This document shows, piece by piece, positions 29,957-39,390 of a DNA stretch of 57,051 nucleotides (the stretch's first letter is position 1; each line of letters starts with the position of its first letter). The notes beneath the pieces were generated by a model. The model was not told the origin of the DNA and did not search any database. It was given only the letters and a program-made list of their open reading frames with translations. The DNA comes from Burkholderiales bacterium. GTDB taxonomy: Bacteria; Pseudomonadota; Gammaproteobacteria; Burkholderiales; Casimicrobiaceae. The translations under genes were made by a program, and so were the position numbers. The DNA lies in contig JAISYH010000040.1 of the NCBI GenBank assembly GCA_031270015.1, positions 1 through 57,051 on the forward strand, given 5' to 3'.

Positions 29957-30643
29957 GTGAATGGATGCCAAGCACAATCGGAACGAGCCGTTCCCGTCGT
30001 AACCGTCGATGGTCCCGCCGCGTCCGGCAAAGGAACGCTGGCAGCCGGTCTTGCCCAAGCTCTGGGATTTCATCTGCTCGATAGCGGTGTTTTTTACCGG
30101 ATGCTGGGTTGGAAGGCTTTGCAGTCAGGCGTGGGGTTGGAACGAGTTGTGGCGTTGGTGAATTTGGCGGCGGAATTGACGCCGCAGTTTCGGGGAGAAG
30201 AAATTTGGTTGGACGGGGAGAATATTTCTTTATCATTGCGGCGTCAGGAAGTCGGGACGGCGGCGTCTAAAGTCGCGGTGTTGCCGGAGGTGCGATTGGC
30301 GTTGCTGCGCTTGCAACGGTTGGCGCGGCGTTTGCCCGGGCTGGTAGCGGATGGGCGGGATATGGGAACAGTGGTGTTTCCGGACGCGACATGTAAGTTT
30401 TTTTTGACCGCCAGCGTCGAAACGCGCGCGGAAAGACGCCATAAACAGTTGATCGAAAAGGGCTTGTCAAGTACCATATCACTTCTTTTGCAAGAAATCA
30501 GTGAGCGCGACGCCCGTGATGAAAGCCGCGAAGCAGCGCCGTTGAAACCGGCGGCTGATGCCTTAATCATTGACACAACTCTGATCGCCGCGGCTGATGT
30601 TTTGGCGCTAGCGTTACGGCATTGCCGACAATGTCTCGCTTAG
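29957..30643 (+). CDS. cmk: Cytidylate kinase
   Basis: 228 residues starting at GTG 29957; no ATG fits the frame, and AGGAAA lies upstream. P-loop GPAASGKGT (19-27), then LLDSGVFYRMLG, GRDMGTVVFPDA (substrate and nucleotide contacts), lid region RAERRHKQL and ERDARDESREAAPL. It phosphorylates CMP and dCMP. The start of the cmk-rpsA-ihfB order is conserved in proteobacteria. The usual upstream aroA gene is absent. Confidence 0.95.
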   Translation: MNGCQAQSERAVPVVTVDGPAASGKGTLAAGLAQALGFHLLDSGVFYRMLGWKALQSGVGLERVVALVNLAAELTPQFRGEEIWLDGENISLSLRRQEVGTAASKVAVLPEVRLALLRLQRLARRLPGLVADGRDMGTVVFPDATCKFFLTASVETRAERRHKQLIEKGLSSTISLLLQEISERDARDESREAAPLKPAADALIIDTTLIAAADVLALALRHCRQCLA

Positions 30644-30687
30644 ACACGGTTTTTTGACGCCTGAATTTTTGTGAACCAGAACTGTAT

Positions 30688-30701
30688 CCGGCTTTAGCCG
30701 G
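30688..30701 (+). other. Small hairpin in the rpsA leader
   Basis: CCGGC-TTTA-GCCGG lies 89 bp before rpsA. A T-run comes ten bases later (30712), too far for a standard terminator. rpsA leaders in E. coli fold into hairpins for autoregulation by S1; this could be such an element. Weak evidence. Confidence 0.25.
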
Positions 30702-30789
30702 CTGGGTACGATTTTTTTGTTAACGCAACCCGTTTGCGCGAGATACAGGGTTCTCGTAGCGGCGGTATTTTTTAAGGAACCAACCCCCA

Positions 30790-32517
30790 ATGGCTACTGC
30801 TATCTCTTCTCCGGCGTCCGCTGAAAATTTTGCTACTTTATTCGAAGAATCTTTGGCGCGTCAGGAAATGCGGCAAGGTGAGTTGATCACTGCCGAAGTG
30901 ACTCGGGTCGACTATAACGTTGTGGTTGTGAACGCCGGTCTCAAATCAGAAAGTTTTATCCCTATCGAAGAATTCAAAAACGACAACGGCGAAATCGAAG
31001 TCAAAGAAGGCGATTTCATCACGGTTGCGATTGAATCGATCGAAGACGGTTACGGTACGACCCGCCTGTCACGCGACAAAGCCAAACGGCTCAAGGCATG
31101 GCAGGATTTGGAAATTGCGATGGAGGAAGGTTCTCTGGTGCAAGGATTGGTGACCAGCAAAGTCAAGGGCGGTTTGACCGTGATGATGAACGGTATCCGC
31201 GCTTTTTTGCCGGGCTCGTTGGTCGACATCCGTCCGGTCAAGGATACGTCGCCTTATGAAAACAAATCGATGGAGTTCAAAGTCATCAAGCTCGACAAGA
31301 AACGTAATAATGTTGTCGTGTCGCGCCGTGCCGTACTCGAAGAAGGCATGGGTGAAGATCATGAGAAATTATTGGAAACATTGACCGAAGGCGCGATTGT
31401 CAAGGGCGTCGTCAAAAATATTACCGATTACGGCGCATTCGTCGATCTCGGAGGGATCGACGGTCTGCTGCACATTACCGATCTCGCTTGGCGGCGCGTG
31501 AAACATCCGTCGGAAGTATTGACAGTGGGCGAGGAAGTTGAAGCAAAGGTATTGAAGTTCGACCAAGACAAAAACCGCGTGTCGCTCGGGATCAAGCAGA
31601 TGGGCGACGATCCTTGGGACGGTCTGGCGCGCCGTTATCCGGCGGGGACGCACTTGTTTGGCAAAGTCACCAACATTACCGATTACGGCGCGTTTGTCGA
31701 AATCGAAACTGGCATCGAAGGGCTTGTGCATGTGTCTGAAATGGATTGGACGAATAAAAACATTCATCCGACCAAAGTCACGCAACTGGGCGATGAAGTC
31801 GAAGTCATGATTCTTGAAATTGACGAAGAACGTCGCCGGATTTCGCTTGGAATGAAACAATGCAAACCCAATCCTTGGGAAGAGTTTTCGATCAATCATA
31901 AGAAGGGCGATCATGTCAAAGGCGCCATCAAGTCGATCACCGATTTCGGCGTCTTTATCGGTTTGCCAGGCAATATCGACGGCTTGCTTCATCTTTCTGA
32001 TCTTTCGTGGACTTTGCCTGGAGAAACGGTGGTGCGCGATTACAGGAAAGGTCAGGAGCTCGAAGCCGTAGTGTTGGCAATCGACGTCGAGCGTGAGCGT
32101 ATTTCGTTGGGTATCAAGCAGCTTGAAGGCGATCCGTTCAGTAATTTCATTGCGCTTCATGATAAAGGCAGCGTCGTCGAAGGCACGGTGAAAAGTCTCG
32201 ATCCGAAAGGCGCGGTAATCGCGTTGTCCGACGGCGATGTCGAGGGTTATTTGCGTTCGACTGAGTTGTCGCGCGATCGGGTTGAAGACATTCGCCAACA
32301 TTTGAAAGAAGGCAGTAAAATTTCGGCGATGATCATCAATATTGATCGGAAGAACCGTACCATCAATTTGTCGGTTAAACAGAAAGATAACGCGGACGAA
32401 AACGAAGCATTGAAGCGCATGAAAACGGAAAATGCCGGCAAGAACGCCGGTATGACCAATCTTGGCGCATTATTGAAAGCAAAACTCGACAGTAAGAAGG
32501 AAAACGAACAACCTTAA
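30790..32517 (+). CDS. rpsA: 30S ribosomal protein S1
   Basis: 575 residues with six S1 RNA-binding domains in a row. The central repeats are easily seen by the recurring [33 protein letters not shown] and [16 protein letters not shown] motifs. S1 brings mRNA to the 30S subunit. A ribosome-binding site (AAGGAACC) is upstream. Followed after 14 bp by ihfB. Confidence 0.98.
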   Translation: MATAISSPASAENFATLFEESLARQEMRQGELITAEVTRVDYNVVVVNAGLKSESFIPIEEFKNDNGEIEVKEGDFITVAIESIEDGYGTTRLSRDKAKRLKAWQDLEIAMEEGSLVQGLVTSKVKGGLTVMMNGIRAFLPGSLVDIRPVKDTSPYENKSMEFKVIKLDKKRNNVVVSRRAVLEEGMGEDHEKLLETLTEGAIVKGVVKNITDYGAFVDLGGIDGLLHITDLAWRRVKHPSEVLTVGEEVEAKVLKFDQDKNRVSLGIKQMGDDPWDGLARRYPAGTHLFGKVTNITDYGAFVEIETGIEGLVHVSEMDWTNKNIHPTKVTQLGDEVEVMILEIDEERRRISLGMKQCKPNPWEEFSINHKKGDHVKGAIKSITDFGVFIGLPGNIDGLLHLSDLSWTLPGETVVRDYRKGQELEAVVLAIDVERERISLGIKQLEGDPFSNFIALHDKGSVVEGTVKSLDPKGAVIALSDGDVEGYLRSTELSRDRVEDIRQHLKEGSKISAMIINIDRKNRTINLSVKQKDNADENEALKRMKTENAGKNAGMTNLGALLKAKLDSKKENEQP

Positions 32518-32531
32518 TTCAAGGAGACGGT

Positions 32532-32816
32532 ATGACTCGATCAGAACTGGTGGAACGATTATCCGCGAAATACCCTCAGCTTGCGCGTGATACAGAATTT
32601 GCCGTGCGTGTGATACTGGACGCGATGACTGAAGCGTTGGCGCAAGGTAATCGCATAGAGATTCGTGGTTTTGGCAGTTTCTCGATTAATTACCGTCCGC
32701 CCCGCGTCGGGCGCAACCCCAAAACGGGCGAGAAGGTGGATGTGCCGGAAAAGCATACTCCGCACTTCAAAGCAGGCAAGGAATTGCGCCAACGCGTGGA
32801 TATTGGAAACAGGTGA
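32532..32816 (+). CDS. ihfB: Integration host factor subunit beta
   Basis: 94 residues, usual size. [46 protein letters not shown] (the DNA-intercalating beta arm) and [12 protein letters not shown] are diagnostic of IHF-beta rather than HU. It bends DNA as a heterodimer with IhfA. AAGGAG lies seven bases before the start. Co-transcribed with rpsA. Confidence 0.96.
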   Translation: MTRSELVERLSAKYPQLARDTEFAVRVILDAMTEALAQGNRIEIRGFGSFSINYRPPRVGRNPKTGEKVDVPEKHTPHFKAGKELRQRVDIGNR

Positions 32817-32902
32817 TAAAAAGTACGAGAGAAATAAATAATGCAATGCGTTTTTTCGTTGTATGGAGAACATGACGTAAAACCTTTTGCAAGGAAAAGA
32901 CT

Positions 32903-33253
32903 ATGAACGCTGTTCGTTGGATTATCGGAATGCTTCTCTTTATTGCGGTGTTGCTGCTGGCGTTCGACAATGCCGACACCGTGACACTTCGATTTTTTGG
33001 GATTACCAGTTTACACGCGCCACTGATGTTGGTGGTGTTTGCCGCTTTCGCCATAGGCGTACTTTGCGGATTGATCGCGGGAAGTTTGAGCGTAGTCCGT
33101 GCGCGCCGTGAACTAAAGAAGGTGAAAAAAGAGTTGAAGAAGAGCGAACAGGAAAAAAACGTTTCGTTATCCTATAGTGAAAATACAGACGATACGTCGG
33201 GCGATATGATCGATATCACGCCGAAACAAGACGCGCCCGACGAAAATCGCTAA
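32903..33253 (+). CDS. lapA: LapA-family membrane protein (DUF1049)
   Basis: 116 residues. Two membrane helices (about 5-22 and 40-63) then a basic coiled-coil tail (RARRELKKVKKELKK) and an acidic end. The pattern NADTVTLRFFG between the helices is typical of LapA. LapA and LapB together control LPS biosynthesis by modulating FtsH turnover of LpxC. AAGGAAAAG upstream. Confidence 0.9.
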   Translation: MNAVRWIIGMLLFIAVLLLAFDNADTVTLRFFGITSLHAPLMLVVFAAFAIGVLCGLIAGSLSVVRARRELKKVKKELKKSEQEKNVSLSYSENTDDTSGDMIDITPKQDAPDENR

Positions 33254-33292
33254 ATGTCGCTGATGCAATAATTACTTTTTCCGAAACAACAT

Positions 33293-34483
33293 ATGCACAT
33301 CGAGCTTTGGTGGCTGTTGCTGATCCCTGTTGTTTTTTTCGCTCTGGGATGGGTCGCCGCGCGCATCGATATTAAACAACTGCTTGCCGAAGCGCGTGAA
33401 CTGCCAAAATCGTATTTTATCGGTTTGAATCATCTTTTGAGCGAAGAACCGGAACAAGCGATTGAATCGTTCATATCCGTGGTCGATAAAGACCCCAAAA
33501 CGCTTGATTTACATTTTGCGTTGGGGACGTTATTTCGACGTCAAGGCGAGTTTTCGCGGGCGATCAGAATGCATCAATCGTTGCTTGAACGACCATCGTT
33601 GACCGAACAACAGCGTGAACGCGCCAAGTTTGAATTAGCGCAAGATTTTCATCGCGCGGGGTTGTTGGATCGGGCGGAGACATTGTTTCTCGAACTCGAA
33701 AAAACGCCTTATGAACATCAAGCGTTGGGCGATCTTCTGGAAATTTACGAAACGGAAAAAAATTGGCAAGAAGCGATTCGGGTAACACGGCGGATGGAAA
33801 ACGTTGCGCAAATGCCGCATTTCAAAGAAATCGCGCATTATCATTGTGAAATTGCCGAAAATGCGTTGGTTCGTCACGCTTTTGACGAGGCGAATACAGC
33901 GCTCGAACATGCTTTTACTGAATATCGGGCGTGCGCGCGCGCGTTTCTGCTGAAAGGTGATATTGCGTTTGCGTCCGGCAAACCCGATGCGGCGTTGACT
34001 GTTTGGGAAGAAATTGCCGTACATCAACCAGCAGCGCTCGGTCTTGCTGCCGAACGGGTGATGCGTGTTTGCCGGAACGACAATATTTCAGAACGCATTG
34101 AATATGGTATCCGTTTATTGACTCGTTGGCAGAATGACAATCCTTCGCCGGATATTTTCGGCGCTCTTTTTTCATTGAGTTTCGCGCATGAAGGAGCGAT
34201 GACGACGGTACGGCGCGTAAAAGATGAAATCAATGAACGTCCAACACTGGTCAATCTCGATTATTTTCTGGAAGCGCAAATTGCGGTTTCCCCCGAGAGA
34301 GACGAGCGGATAAACCTAATACATATCAAAGAATTGATCGCGCCTTACTTACGAAAAGTCGGTTTTTACCGTTGCGCGCGGTGCGGTTTTCGTGCGCGTC
34401 AATATTATTGGCGTTGTCCGGGTTGCGGGCAATGGGAAACGACACAGCCGCGCCGCAGCGACATGCCCGAAGGTTTTCAATAA
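33293..34483 (+). CDS. lapB: LPS assembly protein LapB
   Basis: 396 residues. One N-terminal membrane helix (3-20), then a chain of TPR repeats (for example LDLHFALGTLFRRQGEFSRA), and a C-terminal rubredoxin-like metal site with two Cys pairs (CARCG and CPGCG). LapB recruits LpxC to FtsH for degradation and thereby limits LPS synthesis. It follows lapA by 39 bp and precedes two genes for LPS or capsule sugar precursors. Confidence 0.95.
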   Translation: MHIELWWLLLIPVVFFALGWVAARIDIKQLLAEARELPKSYFIGLNHLLSEEPEQAIESFISVVDKDPKTLDLHFALGTLFRRQGEFSRAIRMHQSLLERPSLTEQQRERAKFELAQDFHRAGLLDRAETLFLELEKTPYEHQALGDLLEIYETEKNWQEAIRVTRRMENVAQMPHFKEIAHYHCEIAENALVRHAFDEANTALEHAFTEYRACARAFLLKGDIAFASGKPDAALTVWEEIAVHQPAALGLAAERVMRVCRNDNISERIEYGIRLLTRWQNDNPSPDIFGALFSLSFAHEGAMTTVRRVKDEINERPTLVNLDYFLEAQIAVSPERDERINLIHIKELIAPYLRKVGFYRCARCGFRARQYYWRCPGCGQWETTQPRRSDMPEGFQ

Positions 34484-34495
34484 GGAAAATCTCTA

Positions 34496-35821
34496 ATGAA
34501 AATTACCGTAATCGGTTCGGGCTACGTGGGGTTGGTGACAGGCGCTTGTTTTGCCGAAACCGGAAACGAAGTTTTATGTTTCGATATCGACGAGAGAAAA
34601 ATCAATATTTTGAACAAGGGCGGCGTACCGATTCACGAGCCAGGTCTTAAAGAAATGATCGCGCGAAACGTTGCCGCGCATCGTTTGCATTTTTCGACCG
34701 ATGTCGATCATGCAATTGCATTCGGTATGTTGCAATTCATCGCGGTTGGCACGCCGCCCGACGAAGATGGTTCCGCCGATATGAGTTATGTGCTTCATGC
34801 CGCGCGCAATATCGGGCGCAAAATGAACGCGAGAAAGATCGTCGTCGATAAATCAACCGTGCCGATTGGCACAGCCGATCGTGTTCGTGGCGTCATCGAA
34901 GAAGAACTAAAGCGGCGGGATGTCAATATTGATTTCACGGTAGTTTCCAATCCCGAATTTTTGAAAGAGGGCGCGGCAATCAATGATTTTATGAAGCCAG
35001 ACCGTGTCGTGATCGGTTCAGACGATGCGCGCGCCATTCGTGTCATGCGCGCGTTGTACGCGCCGTTTCAACGCAGCCATGAAGAACTTCTAATCATGGA
35101 TGCGCGTTCGGCGGAGTTTACCAAATACGCCGCCAATGCCATGTTGGCAACGCGTATTTCTTTTATGAACGAGTTAGCCAATCTCGCCGACCATCTGAAT
35201 GTCGATGTTGAAATGGTACGTCGCGGTATTGGTTCCGATCCTCGTATTGGTTACCATTTTCTTTATTCGGGCACGGGTTACGGCGGAAGCTGTTTTCCCA
35301 AAGACGTAAAAGCATTGCTACGTACTGCGGAACAGACGGGAGTATCGCTTGACGTTTTGTCGGCGGTCGAACTCGCCAACGAGAAACAAAAACACATTCT
35401 TGTCCAAAAGGTTTGTCGACGATTGGGTGAAAATTTGAGCGGCAAAACGATAGCGTTGTGGGGATTGGCGTTCAAGCCAAATACCGACGATATGCGCGAA
35501 GCGCCATCGCTGGTTATCGTCCGCGAATTATTGCGGCGGGGCGCGCGTATAGCTGCCTATGATCCGGAGGCGATGGCTGAGGCGCAACGAGTCTTTGAGG
35601 CGGAGAAGAAGAAAATTACCTATGCGTCTACGCCGATGGCGGCGCTTGAAAACGCTGACGCGTTGGTGTTGGTTACGGAATGGAAAGCATTCAGTTCTCC
35701 TGATTTCGATGCGATCAAAAACGCTTTGACAACCCCTTTATTATTCGATGGGCGCAACATTTATGATCCCGACACGGTACGAAGCGCGGGGCTGGAGTAT
35801 TTTGGTATTGGACGACGTTAA
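34496..35821 (+). CDS. ugd: UDP-glucose 6-dehydrogenase
   Basis: 441 residues. NAD-binding [15 protein letters not shown] at the N-terminus, [34 protein letters not shown], catalytic Cys in [16 protein letters not shown], and [18 protein letters not shown] at the C-terminal nucleotide domain. It oxidises UDP-glucose to UDP-glucuronate for capsule, exopolysaccharide or lipid A decoration. 12 bp after lapB; three-base gap to the heptose kinase gene. Confidence 0.96.
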   Translation: MKITVIGSGYVGLVTGACFAETGNEVLCFDIDERKINILNKGGVPIHEPGLKEMIARNVAAHRLHFSTDVDHAIAFGMLQFIAVGTPPDEDGSADMSYVLHAARNIGRKMNARKIVVDKSTVPIGTADRVRGVIEEELKRRDVNIDFTVVSNPEFLKEGAAINDFMKPDRVVIGSDDARAIRVMRALYAPFQRSHEELLIMDARSAEFTKYAANAMLATRISFMNELANLADHLNVDVEMVRRGIGSDPRIGYHFLYSGTGYGGSCFPKDVKALLRTAEQTGVSLDVLSAVELANEKQKHILVQKVCRRLGENLSGKTIALWGLAFKPNTDDMREAPSLVIVRELLRRGARIAAYDPEAMAEAQRVFEAEKKKITYASTPMAALENADALVLVTEWKAFSSPDFDAIKNALTTPLLFDGRNIYDPDTVRSAGLEYFGIGRR

Positions 35822-35824
35822 AAA

Positions 35825-36772
35825 ATGATTCAAGAAGTTTTTGATAGACAAAAGATGCTATTTCATTCGGCGCGCGTATTGGTGGTCGGTGATGTGATGT
35901 TGGATCGTTATTGGTTTGGTGAGGTCGATCGGATTTCGCCGGAAGCTCCCGTACCGATAGTGCGCATTGCGCGCGAGGATTCGCGGCCGGGGGGCGCGGC
36001 AAACGTTGCGCGCAACGCGGCATCGTTAGGCTGTCAAGTAACGTTATTATCGGTGATCGGCGACGATGAAGCGGGCCGACGGCTCGAAGAATTGCTGAGC
36101 GGCGATCATATCGTTTCGCGGTTTCAGCGCGATACGCGGTTACCGACGACTGTCAAATTACGTGTAATCGGACGGCAACAGCAGCTTTTGCGTATTGATT
36201 TCGAAACGACGCCGTCGCAAGAATCGCTCGCCGGTAAACTCGCGGATTTCAAGCGAGAGATACGTGATACCAATATCGTAGTACTGTCCGATTACGGCAA
36301 GGGTGGACTAAGCCATATCAGCGCAATGATCGACGAAGCAAATGCCAATAATAAGCTCGTGTTAGTCGATCCCAAAGGCAGCGATTGGGAGAAATATCGT
36401 GGCGCATTTATGATTACGCCGAATCGCGGCGAACTCCAACATATCGTCGGCGCGTGGCGGAATGAAGACGATCTATATCGCCGCGTCGAGGATTTAAAAC
36501 GATCTTTGCAAATTCAGACATTATTATTGACACGTTCGGAGGAAGGTATGAGTCTTTTCAGTGAAGGAAAAGCGCAGCATATTCCGACGACGGCGCGCGA
36601 GGTGTTTGATGTGTCCGGCGCGGGCGATACCGTAGTGGCGACATTGGCGGCGGCATTGGCAGCGGGCGCGCCGTTGATCGAAGCGGTACACCTCGCTAAC
36701 CGCGCTGCTGGTGTCGTGGTCGGCAAATTCGGTACGGCGGTTGTGATGCCCGACGAACTTCTTTCTACCTAA
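35825..36772 (+). CDS. hldA: D-glycero-beta-D-manno-heptose-7-phosphate kinase
   Basis: 315 residues, PfkB/ribokinase fold. LVVGDVMLDRYWFGEVDRISPEAPVP and RPGGAANVARNAASLG at the N-terminus, LSDYGKGGL in the middle, and the catalytic GAGDTVVATLAAALA at the end are all typical of RfaE domain I. It phosphorylates heptose 7-phosphate for LPS core. No adenylyltransferase domain is fused, so it is the single-domain form; the hldC/rfaE2 and hldD partners are not in the window. Confidence 0.94.
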   Translation: MIQEVFDRQKMLFHSARVLVVGDVMLDRYWFGEVDRISPEAPVPIVRIAREDSRPGGAANVARNAASLGCQVTLLSVIGDDEAGRRLEELLSGDHIVSRFQRDTRLPTTVKLRVIGRQQQLLRIDFETTPSQESLAGKLADFKREIRDTNIVVLSDYGKGGLSHISAMIDEANANNKLVLVDPKGSDWEKYRGAFMITPNRGELQHIVGAWRNEDDLYRRVEDLKRSLQIQTLLLTRSEEGMSLFSEGKAQHIPTTAREVFDVSGAGDTVVATLAAALAAGAPLIEAVHLANRAAGVVVGKFGTAVVMPDELLST

Positions 36773-36815
36773 CGCGGCAATCATCGTTCGTAATTATCCT
36801 ATTCCTGGAGCGGCA

Positions 36816-37457
36816 TTACGGCATGATTTCATTTAACGCTTGTTTGACCTCTTTGAGATCATTATTGTGCAATATCGGTATCAATCGGTTGATTTCTTCT
36901 ATTGGTTTGTCCCACCATTTCAATTTCAATAATAAGCCGATCAATTCGTCGTCGAATCTTTTTCGTATTGGTTTGGCAGGGTTTCCGGCGACGATGGTAT
37001 AAGGCGCGATATCATGTCCCACGACGCTGTTCAATCCGATAATCGCGCCATCACCGATATGGACGCCGGCAAGAATAATTGCGTTTTGTCCGATCCAAAC
37101 ATCGTTTCCGATCACGGTATCGCCTTTTAACGGCATTTTATCGAGAGATGGTATTGGCTCATTCCATCCTTCGAAAATATAGAACGGAAACGTCGAAACA
37201 CACGCCATTTGATGATTGGCGCCATTCATGATGAAGTTGACGCCGCTCGCTATTTGGCAGAATTTCCCGATGACGAGCTTGTCGCCGTAAAAATCATAAT
37301 GATGTATCACGTGTTTCTCAAAATCGAGATCACTGAAATAAGTGAAATCGCCGACGATGATATTTTTATTCTTTATCGTCGGTTTGACATACGTAACCGT
37401 ATTGATGCCGGGCACGGGAAATACGGCATTTGGATCGGGAAATGCGTTGTTGGTCAT
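36816..37457 (-). CDS. Vat-like hexapeptide O-acetyltransferase
   Basis: 213 residues from the ATG at 37457 (MTNNAFPDPNAVFPVPG). Left-handed beta-helix acetyltransferase of the xenobiotic (CatB/Vat) group: KLVIGKFCQIASGVNFIMNGANHQM contains the expected catalytic His. The hexapeptide stretch GDTVIGNDVWIGQNAIIL follows, then VAGNPAKPIRKRF. Close relatives include streptogramin A acetyltransferases, but many chromosomal members have unknown or polysaccharide substrates. It is convergent with hldA and lies where LPS genes often continue. Confidence 0.85.
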   Translation of the reverse strand: MTNNAFPDPNAVFPVPGINTVTYVKPTIKNKNIIVGDFTYFSDLDFEKHVIHHYDFYGDKLVIGKFCQIASGVNFIMNGANHQMACVSTFPFYIFEGWNEPIPSLDKMPLKGDTVIGNDVWIGQNAIILAGVHIGDGAIIGLNSVVGHDIAPYTIVAGNPAKPIRKRFDDELIGLLLKLKWWDKPIEEINRLIPILHNNDLKEVKQALNEIMP

Positions 37458-37571
37458 CGTTTTTCTGCGCTGTGCGCGTTCCACCTCATAAAATGATATA
37501 GAAACGAAAGTGATGCCGCAAGAAAAAATGCGACGAATTAGGAAAACCTCCGTGTCTCGGTTTCTATGCGG

Positions 37572-38624
37572 TTACGCCGAGTGCGCGATTTCTATTTTTT
37601 GCGGTTGCGGCAAACTACGCCCGACCGTCGCGCAAATCCCTGAGAGCGTTTTCATCAATACCGAAAACTCCTTAGGAGATAACGCCTGATCAGCGTCGCA
37701 CCACGCGTCCAACGGCGAAGGATGGACTTCGATCAATAATCCGTCCGCGCCGGCGGCGACGGCGGCGTAAGAAAGCGCCGGCACCATCCATGCCTTGCCT
37801 CCGGCGTGCGAAGGGTCAACGATTATGGGCAAATGCGTTTCGCGCTTCAATACAGGGATGGCGGTGATGTCCAATACGTTCCGGTACGCCGTTTCAAAGG
37901 TGCGAATGCCGCGTTCGCAAAAAATGATTTTATGATTACCACCCGCCGCGATGTACTCCGCCGCCATCAGCCATTCGTTGATGGTCGCGCTCAAACCGCG
38001 CTTCAAAATCACCGGCACATCCACGCGCCCGACTTCTTTGAGCAAATCGAAATTTTGCATATTGCGCGCGCCGATTTGAATCACATCTACATTGTGTTCG
38101 AGAAAGGTATCGAGCATCCGTACATCCATCAACTCGGTGACGATGGGTAATCCCAGCGGCGCGGCGGCGTTTTTCAACATCGACAGACCCTCGACGCCTT
38201 TACCTTGGAACGAATAAGGACTGGTGCGCGGTTTGAACGCGCCGCCGCGCATTAGACACGCGCCCGCTTCGCCAACGGCGACGGCGGCGGCGCGCATCTG
38301 TTCATTGGTCTCGACCGAACACGGTCCGGCGATGACCTGAACTTCATTGCCTCCGATGATGTTGCCGCCGATATTGATCGTTGTGCTGGCATGATGCCAT
38401 TCACGGGCGACCAGTTTATAAGGTTTCAGAATATGCAACGAGCGCTCGACGCCGGGCAAGATTTCAAAAACTTTGGGTTCTAATTTACGTTCGTCGCCGA
38501 CAGCGCCGATCAACGTACGCTCAGTGCCGCGTGAAATATGCACATCCAAACCGTTTTCTCTGATCTTGGCTTCAACGCGAGCGATAGCCTCCTCACTGGC
38601 ATTGGGTTCCATAACGATAATCAT
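37572..38624 (-). CDS. aroF: 3-deoxy-7-phosphoheptulonate (DAHP) synthase, type I-beta
   Basis: 350 residues from the ATG at 38624, preceded by GAGAGGAAACAAA; ten upstream codons are not needed. The N-terminal ferredoxin/ACT-like domain (MIIVMEPNASEE to about residue 80) marks the I-beta class. The barrel has VIAGPCSVE, AFKPRTSPYSFQG, ARNMQNFDLLKEVG, LKRGLSATINEW, DPSHAGGKAWMVP and LIEVHPSP. It makes the first shikimate-pathway intermediate from PEP and erythrose 4-phosphate. It is preceded by an aromatic attenuator leader. The symbol is by function; paralogue naming varies. Confidence 0.94.
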   Translation of the reverse strand: MIIVMEPNASEEAIARVEAKIRENGLDVHISRGTERTLIGAVGDERKLEPKVFEILPGVERSLHILKPYKLVAREWHHASTTINIGGNIIGGNEVQVIAGPCSVETNEQMRAAAVAVGEAGACLMRGGAFKPRTSPYSFQGKGVEGLSMLKNAAAPLGLPIVTELMDVRMLDTFLEHNVDVIQIGARNMQNFDLLKEVGRVDVPVILKRGLSATINEWLMAAEYIAAGGNHKIIFCERGIRTFETAYRNVLDITAIPVLKRETHLPIIVDPSHAGGKAWMVPALSYAAVAAGADGLLIEVHPSPLDAWCDADQALSPKEFSVLMKTLSGICATVGRSLPQPQKIEIAHSA

Positions 38625-38658
38625 TTTGTTTCCTCTCATGATCGATTGTGTCAAATTA

Positions 38659-38697
38659 AATAAAAAACCGGACGGTCTTTTTAGGATCGTCCGGTTT
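38659..38697 (-). terminator. Attenuator terminator hairpin in the DAHP synthase leader
   Basis: On the minus strand AAACCGGACG (38688-38697) pairs perfectly with CGTCCGGTTT (38665-38674) around a 13-base loop and is followed by TTTTTTATTT. It lies 41 bp before the synthase start and after a leader ORF, so it stops transcription before the gene unless prevented. The 5' part (38683-38694) can instead pair with 38741-38752. Confidence 0.88.
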
Positions 38698-38752
38698 ATT
38701 TGTTCTGAAATCTATTTACGTTTTAATTTCCCAAAAGCCGCCGACGCTCCTT
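38683..38752 (-). promoter_or_regulatory. Predicted antiterminator pairing in the aromatic leader
   Basis: The leader segment AAGGAGCGTCGG (minus strand of 38741-38752) can pair with CCGGACGATCCT (minus strand of 38683-38694), the 5' arm of the terminator. By hand I get AGGA/TCCT, one G-A mismatch, CGTC/GACG, one bulged G and GG/CC, about ten pairs. The first segment begins nine bases after the last Phe codon of the leader. A ribosome stalled on the aromatic codons would leave it free; a ribosome at the leader stop would cover it. Confidence 0.65.
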
Positions 38753-38842
38753 GTGCGTTCCAAAAGAAAAGTACCAATAAGCGTACGCAGTCGACGCGCG
38801 CTCGGGCGTATTTAGCGAAAAAGTGTTTTGAGTGATATTCAT
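38723..38842 (-). CDS. Aromatic leader peptide controlling DAHP synthase
   Basis: 39 codons, ATG at 38842 to TAA at 38723-38725. Residues 20-27 read Y-A-Y-W-Y-F-S-F, so six of eight are aromatic and all three aromatic amino acids are represented. The tail is basic (HKERRRLLGN). It is followed by the attenuator terminator and then the DAHP synthase gene. This matches the logic of trp and phe leader peptides. A TATACT box lies only seven bases before the ATG, so the mRNA may be leaderless; no ribosome-binding site is seen. The peptide itself is not expected to have another function. Confidence 0.85.
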   Translation of the reverse strand: MNITQNTFSLNTPERASTAYAYWYFSFGTHKERRRLLGN

Positions 38843-38849
38843 GTTTTTT

Positions 38850-38855
38850 AGTATA
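38850..38855 (-). promoter_or_regulatory. Possible -10 box for the aromatic leader transcript
   Basis: TATACT on the minus strand, seven bases upstream of the leader ATG. A weak TAGACT 18 bases further up could be the -35. If real, transcription would begin at or next to the ATG. Confidence 0.45.
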
Positions 38856-38954
38856 GCGCAGTATTTTGCTAAAAGTCTACAATTAAAGAGCGGATGTCAA
38901 ATATCCAATACCAAAAAAACCGCAATAATGAATAAAGCATAATTGCGAGAGGGT

Positions 38955-39308
38955 TCAGTCCTTTGAATGCCGCAACTTTTCCGCCAAGCGCTCCGTCCAC
39001 TCTAAAATGAACTGCCGATCTGTCGGTTCAAGAGTTGCCAGCAGCCGGCTGACACGCTCCGCCTGGTCGTTCGGATGTGGACTGGCTTCTGTCAAAAGTT
39101 CCGTCGTCGCGCAATCGAAGAGCGCGGCAAATTCGATCAATCGCGGAATACTGGGCATGACGACACCGCGTTCGATGCGTGAAATGGCTTCGCTTCCAAT
39201 GCCGAGCCGTTCGGCGACTTCTTCTTGCGTTAACCCTATTTGCATACGTTGCCGTGCAATCGCGCGTCCGATAGCGCTGGTCAAACCTTTTATGTCTCTT
39301 TCTAACAT
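38955..39308 (-). CDS. XRE-family transcriptional regulator
   Basis: 117 residues. Helix-turn-helix of Cro/C1 type at about residues 12-70: RQRMQIGLTQEEVAERLGIGSEAISRIERGVVMPS. The C-terminal third (DQAERVSRLLATLEPTDRQFILEWTERLAEKLR) is helical and probably mediates dimerisation. GAGGAAACT precedes the start. The target is unknown; paired GTTGACAT words in the divergent upstream region (39348-39397) may be operators or promoter elements. Confidence 0.9.
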   Translation of the reverse strand: MLERDIKGLTSAIGRAIARQRMQIGLTQEEVAERLGIGSEAISRIERGVVMPSIPRLIEFAALFDCATTELLTEASPHPNDQAERVSRLLATLEPTDRQFILEWTERLAEKLRHSKD

Positions 39309-39390
39309 AGTTTCCTCAAAACAACCTAAATGGTCGGGACTAGACTTGTTGACATGAAGGACTTAATAGGTTGATAATCGACTTTACAAG

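Noticed and set aside
30688..30720. Hairpin CCGGC-GCCGG between cmk and rpsA as a terminator
   Set aside because: The T-run starts ten bases after the stem, and cmk-rpsA are usually co-transcribed; listed only as a weak leader structure.
31369..32301. 310-codon minus-strand ORF inside rpsA
   Set aside because: It lies entirely opposite the conserved S1 repeats, has no family features, and such long antisense frames are common opposite GC-biased codons.
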